This document shows, piece by piece, positions 1-10,649 of a stretch of DNA of 39,895 bases; the stretch's first letter is position 1, and each line of letters opens with the position of its first letter. Below the pieces are notes generated by a model that saw only the letters and a list, made by a program, of their open reading frames with translations, ran no database searches and was not told the DNA's origin. Origin of the DNA: Bacteroidales bacterium (lineage in GTDB: Bacteria; Bacteroidota; Bacteroidia; Bacteroidales; GCA-2748055); the NCBI GenBank assembly GCA_029210725.1, contig JARGFM010000030.1, positions 1 to 39,895 on the forward strand, written 5' to 3'. The position numbers and the translations under genes were made by a program.

Positions 1-115
1 TACATCTGACTGATATTCAGCCCGTTCAACTCTTGAAGAAATTGTTTAAATTGAAATTCGTGATAAACTCACGCTAGAGCAAACTTTCTTCGCTTATTTT
101 CGTATTTCCCTTTAT

Positions 116-2035
116 ATGCATGCCCGATATACAGCCGGTATAATATTGCTTGTGATGCTATGGGCCTCACCGGCCATGCCTCAGAATTTGGATAGCCTGA
201 TGGCTCTGCGCGATACCTCCCGGATCGACGTGGAACAAATCAAGCTGCAGTTAGAGATGGCCTATGCTCTGAGCGACTCGGATATCCGCTCGGCACTCGA
301 CCATGCCAACCGGGCCCTGAGTGAAGCTGAGGAGATCGGTTCGGAGCGATGGACCGCAGAAGCAAAACTGGCTATTGGAAGATTTTACGATTACCTGGGG
401 GTAAATGAAGAAGCTGCCAATCAGCTGAAGGAGGCCTTTAACAGTTTTGTGGAACTTGGAGATTCCGCCAAACAGGCTTCTGCTCTGATGCATATAGGCA
501 ATAATTATTTCTACATCAAGCAGTACAAACCTGCCTTAAAATACTTCTCTCTGGTTTCCGAATACGGAAGAGCTCTGAAAGATACCTCCTTAATAATCAG
601 CGGACTCAATGCCACGGCGGCCGTCTTAGGCAATACATCCAAAATGGATTCAGCCCTGATCCTGTTTAATGAAGCACATGCACTCTCCCGCCAGTTCGGG
701 AGCCTGCAGAAAGAAATCCTTGCCTATTACAATATGGGAGATGTGCACCTCTATTCGGGACGCAGAACCCAGGCCCTGGAAGTATTTCACGATCTGGAGA
801 ACTACTACAACCTGAAGGAAAACAGTCCGAAGCATCTTTCCAGCCTTTACAACTCCATGACCAGGGCCTACATGGAGAAGAGGGATCTCCCAATGGCCAA
901 GGCCTACTCTGAAAAAACCCTGAGTGCCCTTCAGGAAAATATGCGCTATACCGAGTACCAGGAGTATTATCTGAATCTATTCCGGATCGATACCCTGGAA
1001 AACCTGGCCGATGATGCCCTGCACCATTACATCAGATACACCGAATTGAACGACAGTCTGAACAATGCCAGTTTTAAGGAGAGGCTGGCCAATCTGGATC
1101 TCTATTTTGAACTGGAATCGGAGGAGAACCAGATCGAACGCCTTACCCTGGATAATCAGTTTAAAGATCTTAAAATCAGGCAAAAGCGCCTTACCAATTA
1201 TGGATATGTCACGCTCTCCCTGCTTCTGCTGACCATTGTCTTCCTGGTGATCCGCTCCTACAGGAAAATAAAAGAGAAAAACATACTCCTGGAGAAGCAG
1301 AAGGAAGATTTGAAAGCCGCACAGCAGCGGCTGGTCCAATCCGAAAAGATGGCCTCCATCGGAACCCTGACCGCTGGTATTGCCCATGAAATAAACAATC
1401 CGCTTAATTTCATTTCGGGCGGACTGGCCATCCTGAAAGAGTTGCAGAAGGAGCTCAACTGGGAGGGCCGGGAAGAGGAGAGGCAGCGCTGCATCACTGC
1501 CACAAACATGGCTTATGACGGACTGGATCGCTCGGCTGCTATTGTGAAAGCCCTGATGACCTTTTCACACCGCGGAGAATCAAAAAAAGTGGAGACCGAT
1601 CTCCATCAGACCATTGATCATACCCTGATGTTCCTGAAATCCAGAATCTCCGACGATATTCAAATCATCAAACAGTACCGGCTGACTAAGCCGGTCCCCG
1701 TTTTTCCGGAGAAGATGCACCAGGTGATCATAAATCTTCTTGACAATGCTATTTTTGCAGTGAATATGGAACCTTCCCGTCCCAGGATCATCGCCATTTC
1801 AACCAGGATGAAGGACGGCAAGGCTCTTCTCTCATTTTCTAACACAGGTCCCCGGATCGCCCTGGAACACATGGACCAGCTCTTCGATCCTTTCTTTACC
1901 ACAAAAGAGCCCGGGCAGGGAGCCGGACTTGGCCTCTCGATCTGCTATACGCTTGTATCTGAACACAAAGGTGAAATTGAGGCAAAGAATACCAGCGAAG
2001 GGGTTATCTTCCATGTGACCCTGCCCCTTAAATAG
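116..2035 (+). CDS. TPR-containing membrane sensor histidine kinase
   Basis: A 639-residue two-component sensor kinase that should autophosphorylate on His and signal to an unlinked response regulator. An N-terminal Sec signal peptide (about residues 1-22) is followed by TPR-like helical repeats (about 45-330), a short coiled coil, one membrane segment (about 363-383), a second coiled coil, and the kinase core. The H-box reads GIAHEINNP with His424. The ATPase part shows an N-box (INLLDNAIFAV), an F-box (DPFFTTK) and a G2 box (GAGLGLSI). The TPR part is expected in the periplasm. There is no receiver or DNA-binding domain and no response regulator in the window, so it is an orphan kinase. The start at 116 is chosen because the signal peptide begins there; no clear Shine-Dalgarno site is visible. 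The family assignment is secure, the stimulus unknown. Confidence 0.93.
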   Translation: MHARYTAGIILLVMLWASPAMPQNLDSLMALRDTSRIDVEQIKLQLEMAYALSDSDIRSALDHANRALSEAEEIGSERWTAEAKLAIGRFYDYLGVNEEAANQLKEAFNSFVELGDSAKQASALMHIGNNYFYIKQYKPALKYFSLVSEYGRALKDTSLIISGLNATAAVLGNTSKMDSALILFNEAHALSRQFGSLQKEILAYYNMGDVHLYSGRRTQALEVFHDLENYYNLKENSPKHLSSLYNSMTRAYMEKRDLPMAKAYSEKTLSALQENMRYTEYQEYYLNLFRIDTLENLADDALHHYIRYTELNDSLNNASFKERLANLDLYFELESEENQIERLTLDNQFKDLKIRQKRLTNYGYVTLSLLLLTIVFLVIRSYRKIKEKNILLEKQKEDLKAAQQRLVQSEKMASIGTLTAGIAHEINNPLNFISGGLAILKELQKELNWEGREEERQRCITATNMAYDGLDRSAAIVKALMTFSHRGESKKVETDLHQTIDHTLMFLKSRISDDIQIIKQYRLTKPVPVFPEKMHQVIINLLDNAIFAVNMEPSRPRIIAISTRMKDGKALLSFSNTGPRIALEHMDQLFDPFFTTKEPGQGAGLGLSICYTLVSEHKGEIEAKNTSEGVIFHVTLPLK

Positions 2036-2122
2036 CTTCGGTCAATAATACTTGTTGAAAAAGCCATTCTACCGGCAGTAAAATAAAATCAAGAGAATAA
2101 AGTAAGGCATATTAGAAAAAAA

Positions 2123-2809
2123 ATGTATCTATGTACTTCCATGGACCGTGTAACCCCAAAGCTTGGCGTTCCCTACAAATTAAAGTCCCTCCTTTTAAAA
2201 GGAAAGGCATTTCTTTATACTCTCGCACATTTGAGGGATCTGTTCCGGATTAGAAAACTGCGGAAGCATTTCACCGGAATACAATTATCTCCTGCCGAAT
2301 TGATAAAAATCATTCACGCTGTTCAGAGCTTCGATCCATGCAGAATGCTGGTGTTCGGACTGGGAAACGATTCCCCATTCTGGTGCGAAATCAACAAGCA
2401 CGGTCGCACGGTGTTCCTGGAGGATTTTAAACCCTGGTTTCAGAATATTACCGGCAGGTATCCTGAAATAGAAGCTTATGCTGTATCCTATCCCTGCAAT
2501 ATCACTCAGTGGAAGGAGCTGCTCGACCAAGCCCACCGCCTCACAATAGACCTGCCGGACACCGTCGCCGGAAGCAGCTGGGATGTGATCCTGGTCGATG
2601 GTCCGCGTGGCCATAAATATTCGGAAGAGATCCCCGGCAGGATGTCCAGTATCTATATGGCATCGCGGCTGGCAGGAAAGAGCAGTTATGTTTTTGTGCA
2701 TGATGCTCAACGCACCGTGGAAAAGGTATACGCACAACGCTACCTGGGACAGGACCGCCTCATAGAACAGGTAAGTGGCAGGGCCCTGCTGCTGGTATAC
2801 CGCTTCTGA
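2123..2809 (+). CDS. DUF579 / GXM-IRX15-like putative SAM-dependent methyltransferase
   Basis: A 228-residue protein that strongly resembles the plant DUF579 family (glucuronoxylan 4-O-methyltransferases GXM and the IRX15 proteins). Recognisable blocks in family order are LVFGLGNDSPFW (about residue 75), GRTVFLED, WDVILVDGPRG (about 154), PGRMSSIYMAS and VFVHDAQRTVEK (about 191). In this family the FGLGxDS block and the acidic D-x-P region belong to the Rossmann-like methyltransferase core. No signal peptide or membrane anchor is evident, so a cytoplasmic role is likely. The methyl acceptor cannot be read from sequence; by analogy it may be a sugar or uronic acid in a surface polysaccharide. 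It lies 87 bases downstream of the histidine kinase on the same strand and ends 6 bases from a convergent gene. A second possible start is Met at 2141. Family membership is recognised from memory of motifs; activity is inferred. Confidence 0.75.
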   Translation: MYLCTSMDRVTPKLGVPYKLKSLLLKGKAFLYTLAHLRDLFRIRKLRKHFTGIQLSPAELIKIIHAVQSFDPCRMLVFGLGNDSPFWCEINKHGRTVFLEDFKPWFQNITGRYPEIEAYAVSYPCNITQWKELLDQAHRLTIDLPDTVAGSSWDVILVDGPRGHKYSEEIPGRMSSIYMASRLAGKSSYVFVHDAQRTVEKVYAQRYLGQDRLIEQVSGRALLLVYRF

Positions 2810-2815
2810 AAGGCT

Positions 2816-3691
2816 CTAGAATTCTAATAAAAACCGGGCACTCTCCTCGAAGGTAACAGGGTCCATCTCCACAAAATAATTCTGTACCCCTCCGGTTTTT
2901 GCCGCTTCAAAGAGATCCTTCCAGTCCACGACACCCTGGCCGAGAGGAACCTGCGACTCCTTTTCAATGGAATAGTCGGCCAGATGAGCAGAGATAAACC
3001 GTCCGGGGTACTTCCTGAAGTAATCCTGGGCCTTGTACCCCTCGTCGATGACGGCTACCTGAAATTGCATTTTCACCAGTTCCGGATCAAGCTCATCCAT
3101 CAGTACCGGATAGATCAGTTCCCCGTCGATTTTCTGGAATTCAAAATTATGATTATGGTAAACCATCTGCATCCCAGCTGATCTGGTCCTTTCTGCTATT
3201 TTATTGAGCTCATGGGCAGCCCTTTTCCAATCGTCCATGGTGGCAGTCCCGAGCCTTACCCCGGGCATGGACTGAGCCATCTGCTTCATGCCTAACTGGG
3301 ATGCCCACTCGATCCTGTTATCCAGGGAGTTCTTCAATTCCCCCGAAGTAAAATGGGAACTGGTGCATTTCAAACCGGCATCCTCAATAATCTTCCTCAT
3401 TTCCGCTCCGGACATCTCATTCAGGGATTTAAAACCATAACCCAGCGGGGAGCACATCTCCACCTGGGAGTAGCCCATAGCTGCCATTTTTTTCAGTGTT
3501 CCTGAAAAATCCTTGAGCAGCTCATTGCGAATGGTCCAGATCTGAAATCCAAAGGGCCCCATGGAGCCGGATCCCGCTCTTTTCCCATAGGCTCCGTATG
3601 CCTGATTTCCAAAAGGTATGGCAGCTAATAAGGCCGTCGATGCCAGTGCAGTTCCGGCATTCCTGATAAATTTTCTTCGGTTGGTTTTCAT
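2816..3691 (-). CDS. Exported sugar phosphate isomerase/epimerase-like TIM-barrel protein
   Basis: A 291-residue protein of the xylose isomerase-like TIM-barrel family (AP endonuclease family 2 fold). The N-terminus NRRKFIRNAGTALAST is a twin-arginine-type signal followed by a hydrophobic stretch, so export by Tat is likely. The barrel shows the expected blocks: FGFQIWTIR near the first strand, MVYHNHNFEF (about residue 178) with probable metal-binding His residues, FISAHLADY (about 232) and YFVEMDP near the C-terminus. Such exported isomerase-like proteins are common in Bacteroidota and are often linked to breakdown of modified sugars or inositols, but the substrate is not readable here. It is convergent with the DUF579 gene. 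No operon partner is evident; the SpoIIE-phosphatase gene upstream is 138 bases away on the same strand. Confidence 0.88.
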   Translation of the reverse strand: MKTNRRKFIRNAGTALASTALLAAIPFGNQAYGAYGKRAGSGSMGPFGFQIWTIRNELLKDFSGTLKKMAAMGYSQVEMCSPLGYGFKSLNEMSGAEMRKIIEDAGLKCTSSHFTSGELKNSLDNRIEWASQLGMKQMAQSMPGVRLGTATMDDWKRAAHELNKIAERTRSAGMQMVYHNHNFEFQKIDGELIYPVLMDELDPELVKMQFQVAVIDEGYKAQDYFRKYPGRFISAHLADYSIEKESQVPLGQGVVDWKDLFEAAKTGGVQNYFVEMDPVTFEESARFLLEF

Positions 3692-3829
3692 AGTCAGTCA
3701 GCTAGAGAGTAATGATCCAACAAGATAGAAAAAACTGGAAGTGACAGGCCGGGAAATCAGGAAAAAAATTTTAACATGCCATTTAAGATCCATTTTCCGG
3801 AGGAAGAACTATGGAAAGAAATGCTCTGC
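3692..3829. other. Intergenic region between TIM-barrel gene and SpoIIE phosphatase gene
   Basis: This 138-base gap precedes the start of the TIM-barrel gene on the minus strand. I see no convincing terminator and only a poor promoter-like match on the minus strand near 3738 (TATCTTG). A plus-strand open frame begins here but runs antisense through the phosphatase gene and shows no protein-like features. Confidence 0.4.
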
Positions 3830-5941
3830 TCAGACCCTGATACCAAAAACGATAATATCATCGATCTGTTCATTGGTCCCTCTCCAATGATCAAAGGCCT
3901 GTTCAAGGGTCTGCCTCTGAACATCCATGTTCTCCTCCTGAACAGAAAGCAAAAGCTTTTTAAAGTTCATGGATTTAAAACGCTTCCGCTGTTCTCCTCC
4001 AAACTGGTCGAGATAACCGTCCGAAAACATATAGAAGGAATCCTGCTCCTTCAGGTATACCAAAGTGGTGCGAAAAGGAGTCTCTTCCCAGTGGGTTCCT
4101 ATTGGCTGCTTGTCTCCTTTGAGTTCAAAAAGCCTGTATTCTCCATGTTCAACCGACGCATGTTTTTCGAGGTCGTTCTGTTCGGGTATACTCTTTTTCC
4201 GGATAATATACAGGGGATTATTGGCCCCGGCAAAGTGAAGCTCGCGGGTACTTTTGTTTAAGATGGCAATGGCCAGATCCATCCCGTCCTTCTGCTCATC
4301 CGTATTGCCCTGCTGAACGAGCATCTCTTTTACCTTTTCCCGCAGCCGGTCGAGGATGGCCCCCGGGGCATCAAAACAACGGTCGCTTATCAATTCATTG
4401 AACATGGTAATCCCAAGCACGCTCATAAATGCTCCGGGTACCCCGTGCCCGGTATAATCGGCTCCCACAATCACCAGGTGATCCTGCACCTCCTTGATCC
4501 AGTAAAAGTCACCACTCACAATATCCTTGGGTCTGAACAGAACAAAGTGCTCGGGAAGTAACTCGCCGAGTAGTTCCGGAGAAGGCAGAATAGCCGACTG
4601 GATACGCTGGGCATAGGCAATGCTGTCGGTAATCAGCTCCTTCTGCATATTAATTTTTTCATTGGTTTTCCTGATAAAGCGCATCCGGTTATAAAGGCCC
4701 ACAGCAAAGGCAAGAATGAAAAGCCCCAGGACCCCGACAGAGATGCTAATGGCCTTCTGTCGTCTGGCCACCAGTTGCTCTATCTCCGATTGCTGCTCCA
4801 GGAGGACAATCTCATTCTGTTTTTTCTCCATCTGATAGGAATTCATCAGTTCCTTGGTCCTGTTATCCGATTCAATCCGGTAGATCATATCTTCAATTTC
4901 ATTCTGCATAGAAAGATAATTATAGGCACTGGGGTAGTCCGATATTTTTGCATAATTGGTGGCCAGGCCCTCGTAGGCAGAAGATAGTTCCGGGTCCAGC
5001 CCAATCTTCCCGGCGATCGTTTCTGCCTCCTTAAGGTAATCGATCGCCTTTGCCGGCTGGTTCAGATTCTCATAGGTAGAAGCCAGCCCCAGCAGTATTG
5101 CCACCATTTCCCGCTGCGAATTTTCTTTCCTGGCCATGACCAGAGCATCCTGCTGGTAACTCAGGGCCTGTTGATACTCCCCTTTTTCGGAATAAATGCT
5201 TCCAATGAAATTGAGCGCAGAGGCAATATCGGCGCTGCTGGTTAATATGGTCAGGGACTTCTCAAAATAATAGAGGGCAGAATCGTATTCCTCCTTCTCT
5301 ATGTAAATCTCACCCAGATTGGTGGTTGCCAGACCAATAATCCTGTGATCATTAAGGGCTTCTCCCAATTCGATAGCTCTCAGGTAATAATTCCTGGCCG
5401 AATCATGGGTGGCAGGCATCTCCGAATAGATCACCCCGATATTCAGAAGCATGGTACCAATCCTGGTACTGTCAGAAAGTTTTTCGGCCATCCTGAGAGC
5501 CGGCAGGAACAGTTCCATGGCCTCCACATTCTTACCCTATGTCAGGTAGGCTGCCCACATATTACCTAATAAATTAGCAACCAGCTGCTCATCTCCCAGC
5601 TCTTCAAAAAGAGCTAAGGAAGGTTCCCAGTACCTTAATGCCTCGGTAAATTCTCCTTGCATATAGTAGCCCAATCCGATGTTTTTTAAAGCCAGAGCCT
5701 CTCCTGCAGTATAATGAATCTTCCCGGCCAGGTCTAAGGCTTCTAAACAGTAATTGATGGCCTCGTCCGGATCCTCACTGTAAATAGCGTCGGCGATGGC
5801 ATTCAGGGTATTGACTCTTGCAGAATCCTCTGGCAAATTCCTGAGCAGCAGTTTCAGACTGACGACCGGCGCTTCCTGTGCCTGGAGGAGGCAGCTTAGG
5901 AACAGCAGGAGGGCCAGTGAATATTTACGATACCTTATCAT
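3830..5941 (-). pseudogene. TPR-SpoIIE (PP2C-type) phosphatase interrupted by an in-frame TAG
   Basis: A TPR-SpoIIE serine phosphatase of a type common in Bacteroidota. The frame opens with a signal peptide (start at 5941, MIRYRKYSLALLLFLSC), enters TPR repeats, meets TAG at 5537-5539 (codon 135), and continues in the same frame for another 565-plus codons without a further stop. The stop sits inside a TPR helix, where the protein reads AAYLT-stop-GKNVEAMEL; a Gln there would be ordinary. After the TPRs come a coiled coil, a membrane segment (about 4690-4755), a linker (SIAYAQRIQSAILPS) and the phosphatase domain with metal-binding Asp in VSGDFYW and GADYTGHGVPGAFMS. Downstream translation could restart at Met 5527 but would lack the signal peptide. 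It may be a recent pseudogene, a sequencing error or a read-through gene. Domain calls are secure. Confidence 0.85.
5537..5539 (-). other. In-frame TAG stop within the SpoIIE phosphatase frame
   Basis: The minus-strand codons read ACA TAG GGT, in the same frame as both the upstream 134 codons and the downstream phosphatase. A single C-to-T change from CAG (Gln) would create it. Confidence 0.85.
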
Positions 5942-6031
5942 TATCTGTACTTTATACCTGTCAGTCTGTTCAATTGGCAATCAGGGATAATTAACAATAT
6001 GCGCAGCTAATGGTTCGTATCCATCGACAAA

Positions 6032-6053
6032 AGAGGGATCCGCAGATCCCTCT
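6032..6053 (-). terminator. Bidirectional-looking Rho-independent terminator
   Basis: A perfect 9-bp inverted repeat, AGAGGGATC and GATCCCTCT with loop CGCA, lies 45 bases past the stop of the giant protease gene. It is followed by TTTT on the minus strand and TTTTT on the plus strand. It separates the protease gene from the SpoIIE phosphatase gene transcribed in the same direction. Confidence 0.85.
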
Positions 6054-7691
6054 TTTTATAATAAACCCCGTATTTTGCGCAATACGATCTCTTTCTCCTT
6101 ATTTCTTATCGATCTGCACAACCCTGGGTCCATCCTCCATCACAATCCGGATCAAATAGTGCCCGGCCGATAGCTGCTCCATATCGATCTCCAGCTTATC
6201 GTTCCGCTTATCGATAGAGGTAATGGGAAACGACCTGCCCGAAAAATCATATAAGCTTACCATTTTATAATTCTGGATATCCTTCATGCTCAGATAGACC
6301 TTACTGGTTACCGGGTTGGGATAGGCCAGGAGTTCATCCCCGGCAGGTGGTTCCTCCTGGATGCCGGAAGAGACTGCAGCCGACTTCTGGTTGTTCTTAC
6401 ATTTCGTGGAACTCGAATTAGCATTGGCCGCATTGGACACCTTCTGATCGCCATCCCGGCTGTTGACGGTCCAGGAAAGCTCCGTCCCGTCAAAGAACAC
6501 CCTGAAGGATCCGCCTCCGGGATTGAACATGGAGGGAACGGGATCAGAATTTTCCCGGTCGATCCCGCTACCCGTTAAGAGATTATCATCACCCAGAGGA
6601 ATATAAACCGTTACATCGTTCTCATTCTTATACTCAAAATTAGCCACAAAGTAACCGGGTGAAAGCTCTTCGATACAATTCAGCACCGGCTTTACGGCCC
6701 GGGTACCCGGACCATAGGGATTGACATACAGGGTTCCCGTTTCGTAGGTATAGTAATAGTTGCCATTCGAGGGAACCGGTGTCACCGTATAGGTCCCGGC
6801 AGACTCCTCCGAGGAGGGATCATAGGCCGCGCCATCTGCGTCCCTAAGGACCGTATAGCCCTCATTGCCCGCATCGCCCGGAATCCAGCCATTGTAAATA
6901 AAAGCAAATACCGGCAGGGGATCTCCCTCCATGATATACAGGATGGATTCATAGGGAGTTACGCTGACTTCTCTCGGGGTAATTTCTGCGCTTGTTTCCG
7001 CACTAAAATTGGCCAGGTAGTTGTCCGCATCGGTCCCGGAGGCAGACACATTGGCCGTATAATTTCCTGCGTTGGCCCCGGAAAGCGAGAGACCAAGGAC
7101 GGTCACATTCTTCAGTTCGCCCACCTGTTTGTCCTCAAACAGGGCAGAAGAATAGCTAATATCCAGCTCGCCACCTGCCAGCCGGTTATCGGAAAGGGTA
7201 ACTTCAGCAGCCCTGGTTCCGTCGTATACTTTGTTTGAGGCCGATACCCGGATGATCAGGGATGCCGGATCAATGGTAAAGATTGCTGAATCGTACCGGA
7301 TGGAATAATTTTCACCGGCAGTTACACTCCCCTGCAAAATCGCGTACTCCCCTGCAAAATCGCCTTCCTCACGGATCAAAGCACCCACGATGGTGTCCTC
7401 CCCCAGCAATCCGGACTCCTGGTATGTCAGGCCGGGATCATCACCGCCATAGGTCTTGCTTTTATCATCCGCCATTATGGTCAGATCGGCCGGATCAATA
7501 GTCAGTGTTCCCAGTCCGTAGGATATCTCAAAGTTATTGGAAACAAAAGTTCCCGGGACAATCCAGTGCCGGCCAACGGTGGTGCCGGTTATAAAACTTA
7601 TGGGAGTGAAGCCCACATTTTCAGTGGTATCCCCAATTTCGGTAGCATCAAACACCAGGATGCTGTTGCTATTATCATTAATGGTAGATTC

Positions 7692-7874
7692 GTTGACCAG
7701 GGCAGTGCCCCTGAGGCTCAAAGGACTTCCGTTGACCAGGGCGGTTCCCCGAACATAGTTCAGTCCGTTGACCAGGGCAACTCCCCTGAGCATGGTCACC
7801 CCATTGACCAGGGCCACACCACGGATCACGGGGATCCCGTTGACCAGGGCCACACCGCGAACCAGTCCGATTTC
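7692..7874 (-). repeat. Five in-frame 36-39 bp tandem repeats encoding RG(V/T)ALVN units
   Basis: The plus-strand core TTGACCAGGGC recurs with unit starts at 7692, 7731, 7767, 7803 and 7839, giving spacings of 39, 36, 36 and 36 bases. In protein this is RGVALVNGIPVI, RGVALVNGVTML, RGVALVNGLNYV, RGTALVNGSPLSL and RGTALVNE. The repeats sit inside an MBG domain of the giant protease, between its N-terminal strand (LVYGEKLPAEGF) and its closing strand (FEISYGLGTLTI). Confidence 0.9.
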
Positions 7875-10229
7875 ATTGCTTAACGCAGCGGTATGCTCAT
7901 TTTGAACCATCTGCAAAAGAGAGTCCGGACTCGTAATCAAAACCGAAGAATCACCTATCTGGTATAGGAACCGGAATCCTTCAGCAGGCAACTTTTCTCC
8001 ATAGACTAAACGGGTATCCACCGGAGTAATGGTCAAAGCAAGTTTTTCTATGGTCAGACTGCCGTTTACAAATTCCAGGATAAACCTTTCGGATATGGAA
8101 AGATCTATCTCGGCCGGATTGGCCGTATCCGCCTCCGGAAACAGCGCAGGAATAATAATATACTGGCCTGCATCTGAATTATCACCGGCCGGCACCGCAT
8201 AGGAGAGGTCCGATAAACGGTCGGCTTCATCCTGCAGCATGACTCCGCCAGATACAGCTTCTTCAAGCGTCAAGCTGTCTTCATCGACCGTCACCACCAT
8301 GAATTGCGCCGTGTACAGTTTATCGTCCAGTGCTTCTCCATATTTTTTGGTTTGATTATTGGCCGTAATGATCACTCTTTGTTTAAGCGGATCGGAAAAA
8401 TATACCTCTTCCGAGAAACCGCCATCCACCTGGCTTTCAGAGATGGGGGGCGTATAGACCTGGATCCCGGGATTCCCGATAAACCCTCCGTGAACAACGG
8501 AAATCGTACTCTCGTCCACCACTACAACACCGGTATCCAGTGCTTCGCCCCTGAACCATACCTGGGTCGAATCGGTGAAGAAATCACCGGTTATAGTAAA
8601 GGAGAAGGGAGTGATTTCCGTACCGGGCACTCCACCTTCAGAAGCCAGAATCAGGTTTTCCACATAAGGAGATGGGTTTGCAAAGGACATAATCGCCTTA
8701 TGAGCCTGGATAAAACCCGAACCTGATACCAGGTCCACTCCCGGATCATCTCCATCGATAGCCGTCTCCTTCAGCAGGGCCCTGATCGTTTCAGGATTCA
8801 CCAGACTGACTGAGTCAAACTTCAGTTTTGCTTCCATGATCAGTGCCGCAACACCTGCTGTATGCGGTGATGCAGCCGAAGTTCCAAAGAAATTGGGAAA
8901 CAGGGTATCCGGGTCGATGCTACTGTTCCAGTCCCCGTTACCCAGATCGACGGTGGTGTTGACTCCGTTTGGAGCGGTGATATCCGGTTTGTCACGGACC
9001 ACTCCGTTTACCGGTGTACCTCCTACCGACGAAAAGGACATGATTACGGGTACCGGATATTCCTCCGGATTATAAGTCGGATTCTTGTCGAAGCGAACGG
9101 CCCCCACAGAGATGGCTCCAGCCGCATTGGGGTGCCCCACGATGGTGGATGAACCGCCTTCCCCATACTCAAGCATTTGGAACTGCGATCCTCCGCGGAA
9201 CAGGATGTATTTGAAATGAACCGGCACCTCACCGGCGGCCCTGGCGATGACCACATTGGCCGTGACACTGTCGCCCACCACCGAAAACGGGACCACCTCT
9301 ATGGGGAAGCCTCCCACATTTTCCCGGTTGAAACCCAAAAGAGAAAACCCGATATCATCGGAAAGAAAAATATCCAGGTCGGTGGTGGTGGTATTCATGG
9401 TGGGATCCGAATGATCGTCCCATTGAAGCACCAGGGTATATTCCCCCTCAGGAAGCAGAACACTCTGAAAGATATCTCCGCCATCAAAATCATGGGCCGT
9501 CCCGTTAATGGTCGATGGCGCTTCAGCGGAACTGAAATCAGCTTCATAAGAGGCCCTTCCAAAATTTCCTGCCGAGGAGAAAAATGTAACTCCTTCGCTT
9601 ACGACAGAATCAATGGTAACAGAGATCACCCCATCACGGAAAAAAGGCTCGGTGATATAGGAAAGATCGTCTACGATCACATCGGATCCGGCATTGGCCA
9701 GTTCCCTGATACCCAGAGCCATGTCCAGCTCGCCCAGGTAGCCGGTCCGGAATGCCAGTTCAGCGCCCGGGGCAATATCATGAACGATCTGCAACATGGC
9801 CCTGCCCTCATCGGAAAGGACCCCGTGGGAGGGAACAATGTCTTTGAGCACCTCCACCTCCCGGGTGTATCCTTTCGGGTTACCCAGGCCGGGCAGATCG
9901 CCGTTGCTTACATCATTATTTGCTTTGAGCCGGGTATTGTAACTGTTTGAAAGCACCCCGATTTTCACCCCGGAGCCGTCGATATCAAAACCCAGACGAG
10001 CAAAATCGGAGTGCATGGCAAAATCGCCCTGGCTTTTCGTGAGGCCGGTAGCCGGAACAATGTAATTGCTTACGCCCGGATAGACGGGACGGGCATAATA
10101 AAGCGCCGTAAAAAAATTCAGTTCACTCAGGTCGCCGATTTCCACCCACCCGGTGGCACGGCTTAAAAGGGGATCTTCCGTAAGCAGGTCGAATCCCAGA
10201 CTGTCCAGGCTGTAAAGCATGGCATCGTA

Positions 10230-10232
10230 CTA
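10230..10232 (-). other. In-frame TAG stop (codon 176) in the giant protease frame
   Basis: The minus-strand reading is VVANSG-stop-YDAMLYSLDS, with both sides in one frame and both resembling the usual N-terminal region of such proteases. A C-to-T change in CAG (Gln) would explain it. Confidence 0.85.
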
Positions 10233-10646
10233 ACCGCTGTTGGCCACCACCTCGATGAGTACTCTGGTCCCATCGATCTGGAAAACAGCATCGGTGGCTC
10301 CCTCAGGCGGATTGTAGCCCGGAATGATATTCAGGCTTTCCTGAGCACCTCTGCAATGGTTGGAGTTAATGTTGGCATCGGTGGTCTTCTCCGTTCCGTC
10401 AGGAAAGACCACGGTCCACTCTACCCGGTCCTTGTGATCAAACTCCTGGCTGAAGGCCTTCTCCTTAACACCAGGTTCAAAGGTGTAAATTCCATACTTT
10501 TTGGCTTGACCATGGTTATATGTAACTACGCTACCCGATTCATCTATCACAAGCGTTTTCTTTCCCTTGTTCTCGTAACCAAAGTGCGCCAAAATTTTAC
10601 CGTCACCAACATACTCCGTACAGCTGAGCACAATGTCCACATCATA

Positions 10647-10649
10647 TTA
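10647..10649 (-). other. In-frame TAA stop (codon 37) just after the signal peptide of the giant protease
   Basis: The signal peptide frame starting at ATG 10757 reads LFGQKGSS-stop-YDVDIVLSC, so TAA separates the signal peptide from the first Cys-framed domain without changing frame. A CAA (Gln) to TAA change would explain it. The only restart codon shortly downstream is a GTG at 10640, which lacks a signal peptide. Confidence 0.8.

Noticed and set aside
3776-4261. 161-codon plus-strand open frame
   Set aside because: It is antisense to the SpoIIE phosphatase domain, which is clearly coding on the minus strand.
7692-7874. CRISPR-like array
   Set aside because: The repeats are in frame, encode a regular peptide within an MBG protein, and the intervening sequences are too short and similar to be spacers.
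9177-9950. 257-codon plus-strand open frame
   Set aside because: It is antisense to the protease catalytic domain and has low-complexity shadow composition.
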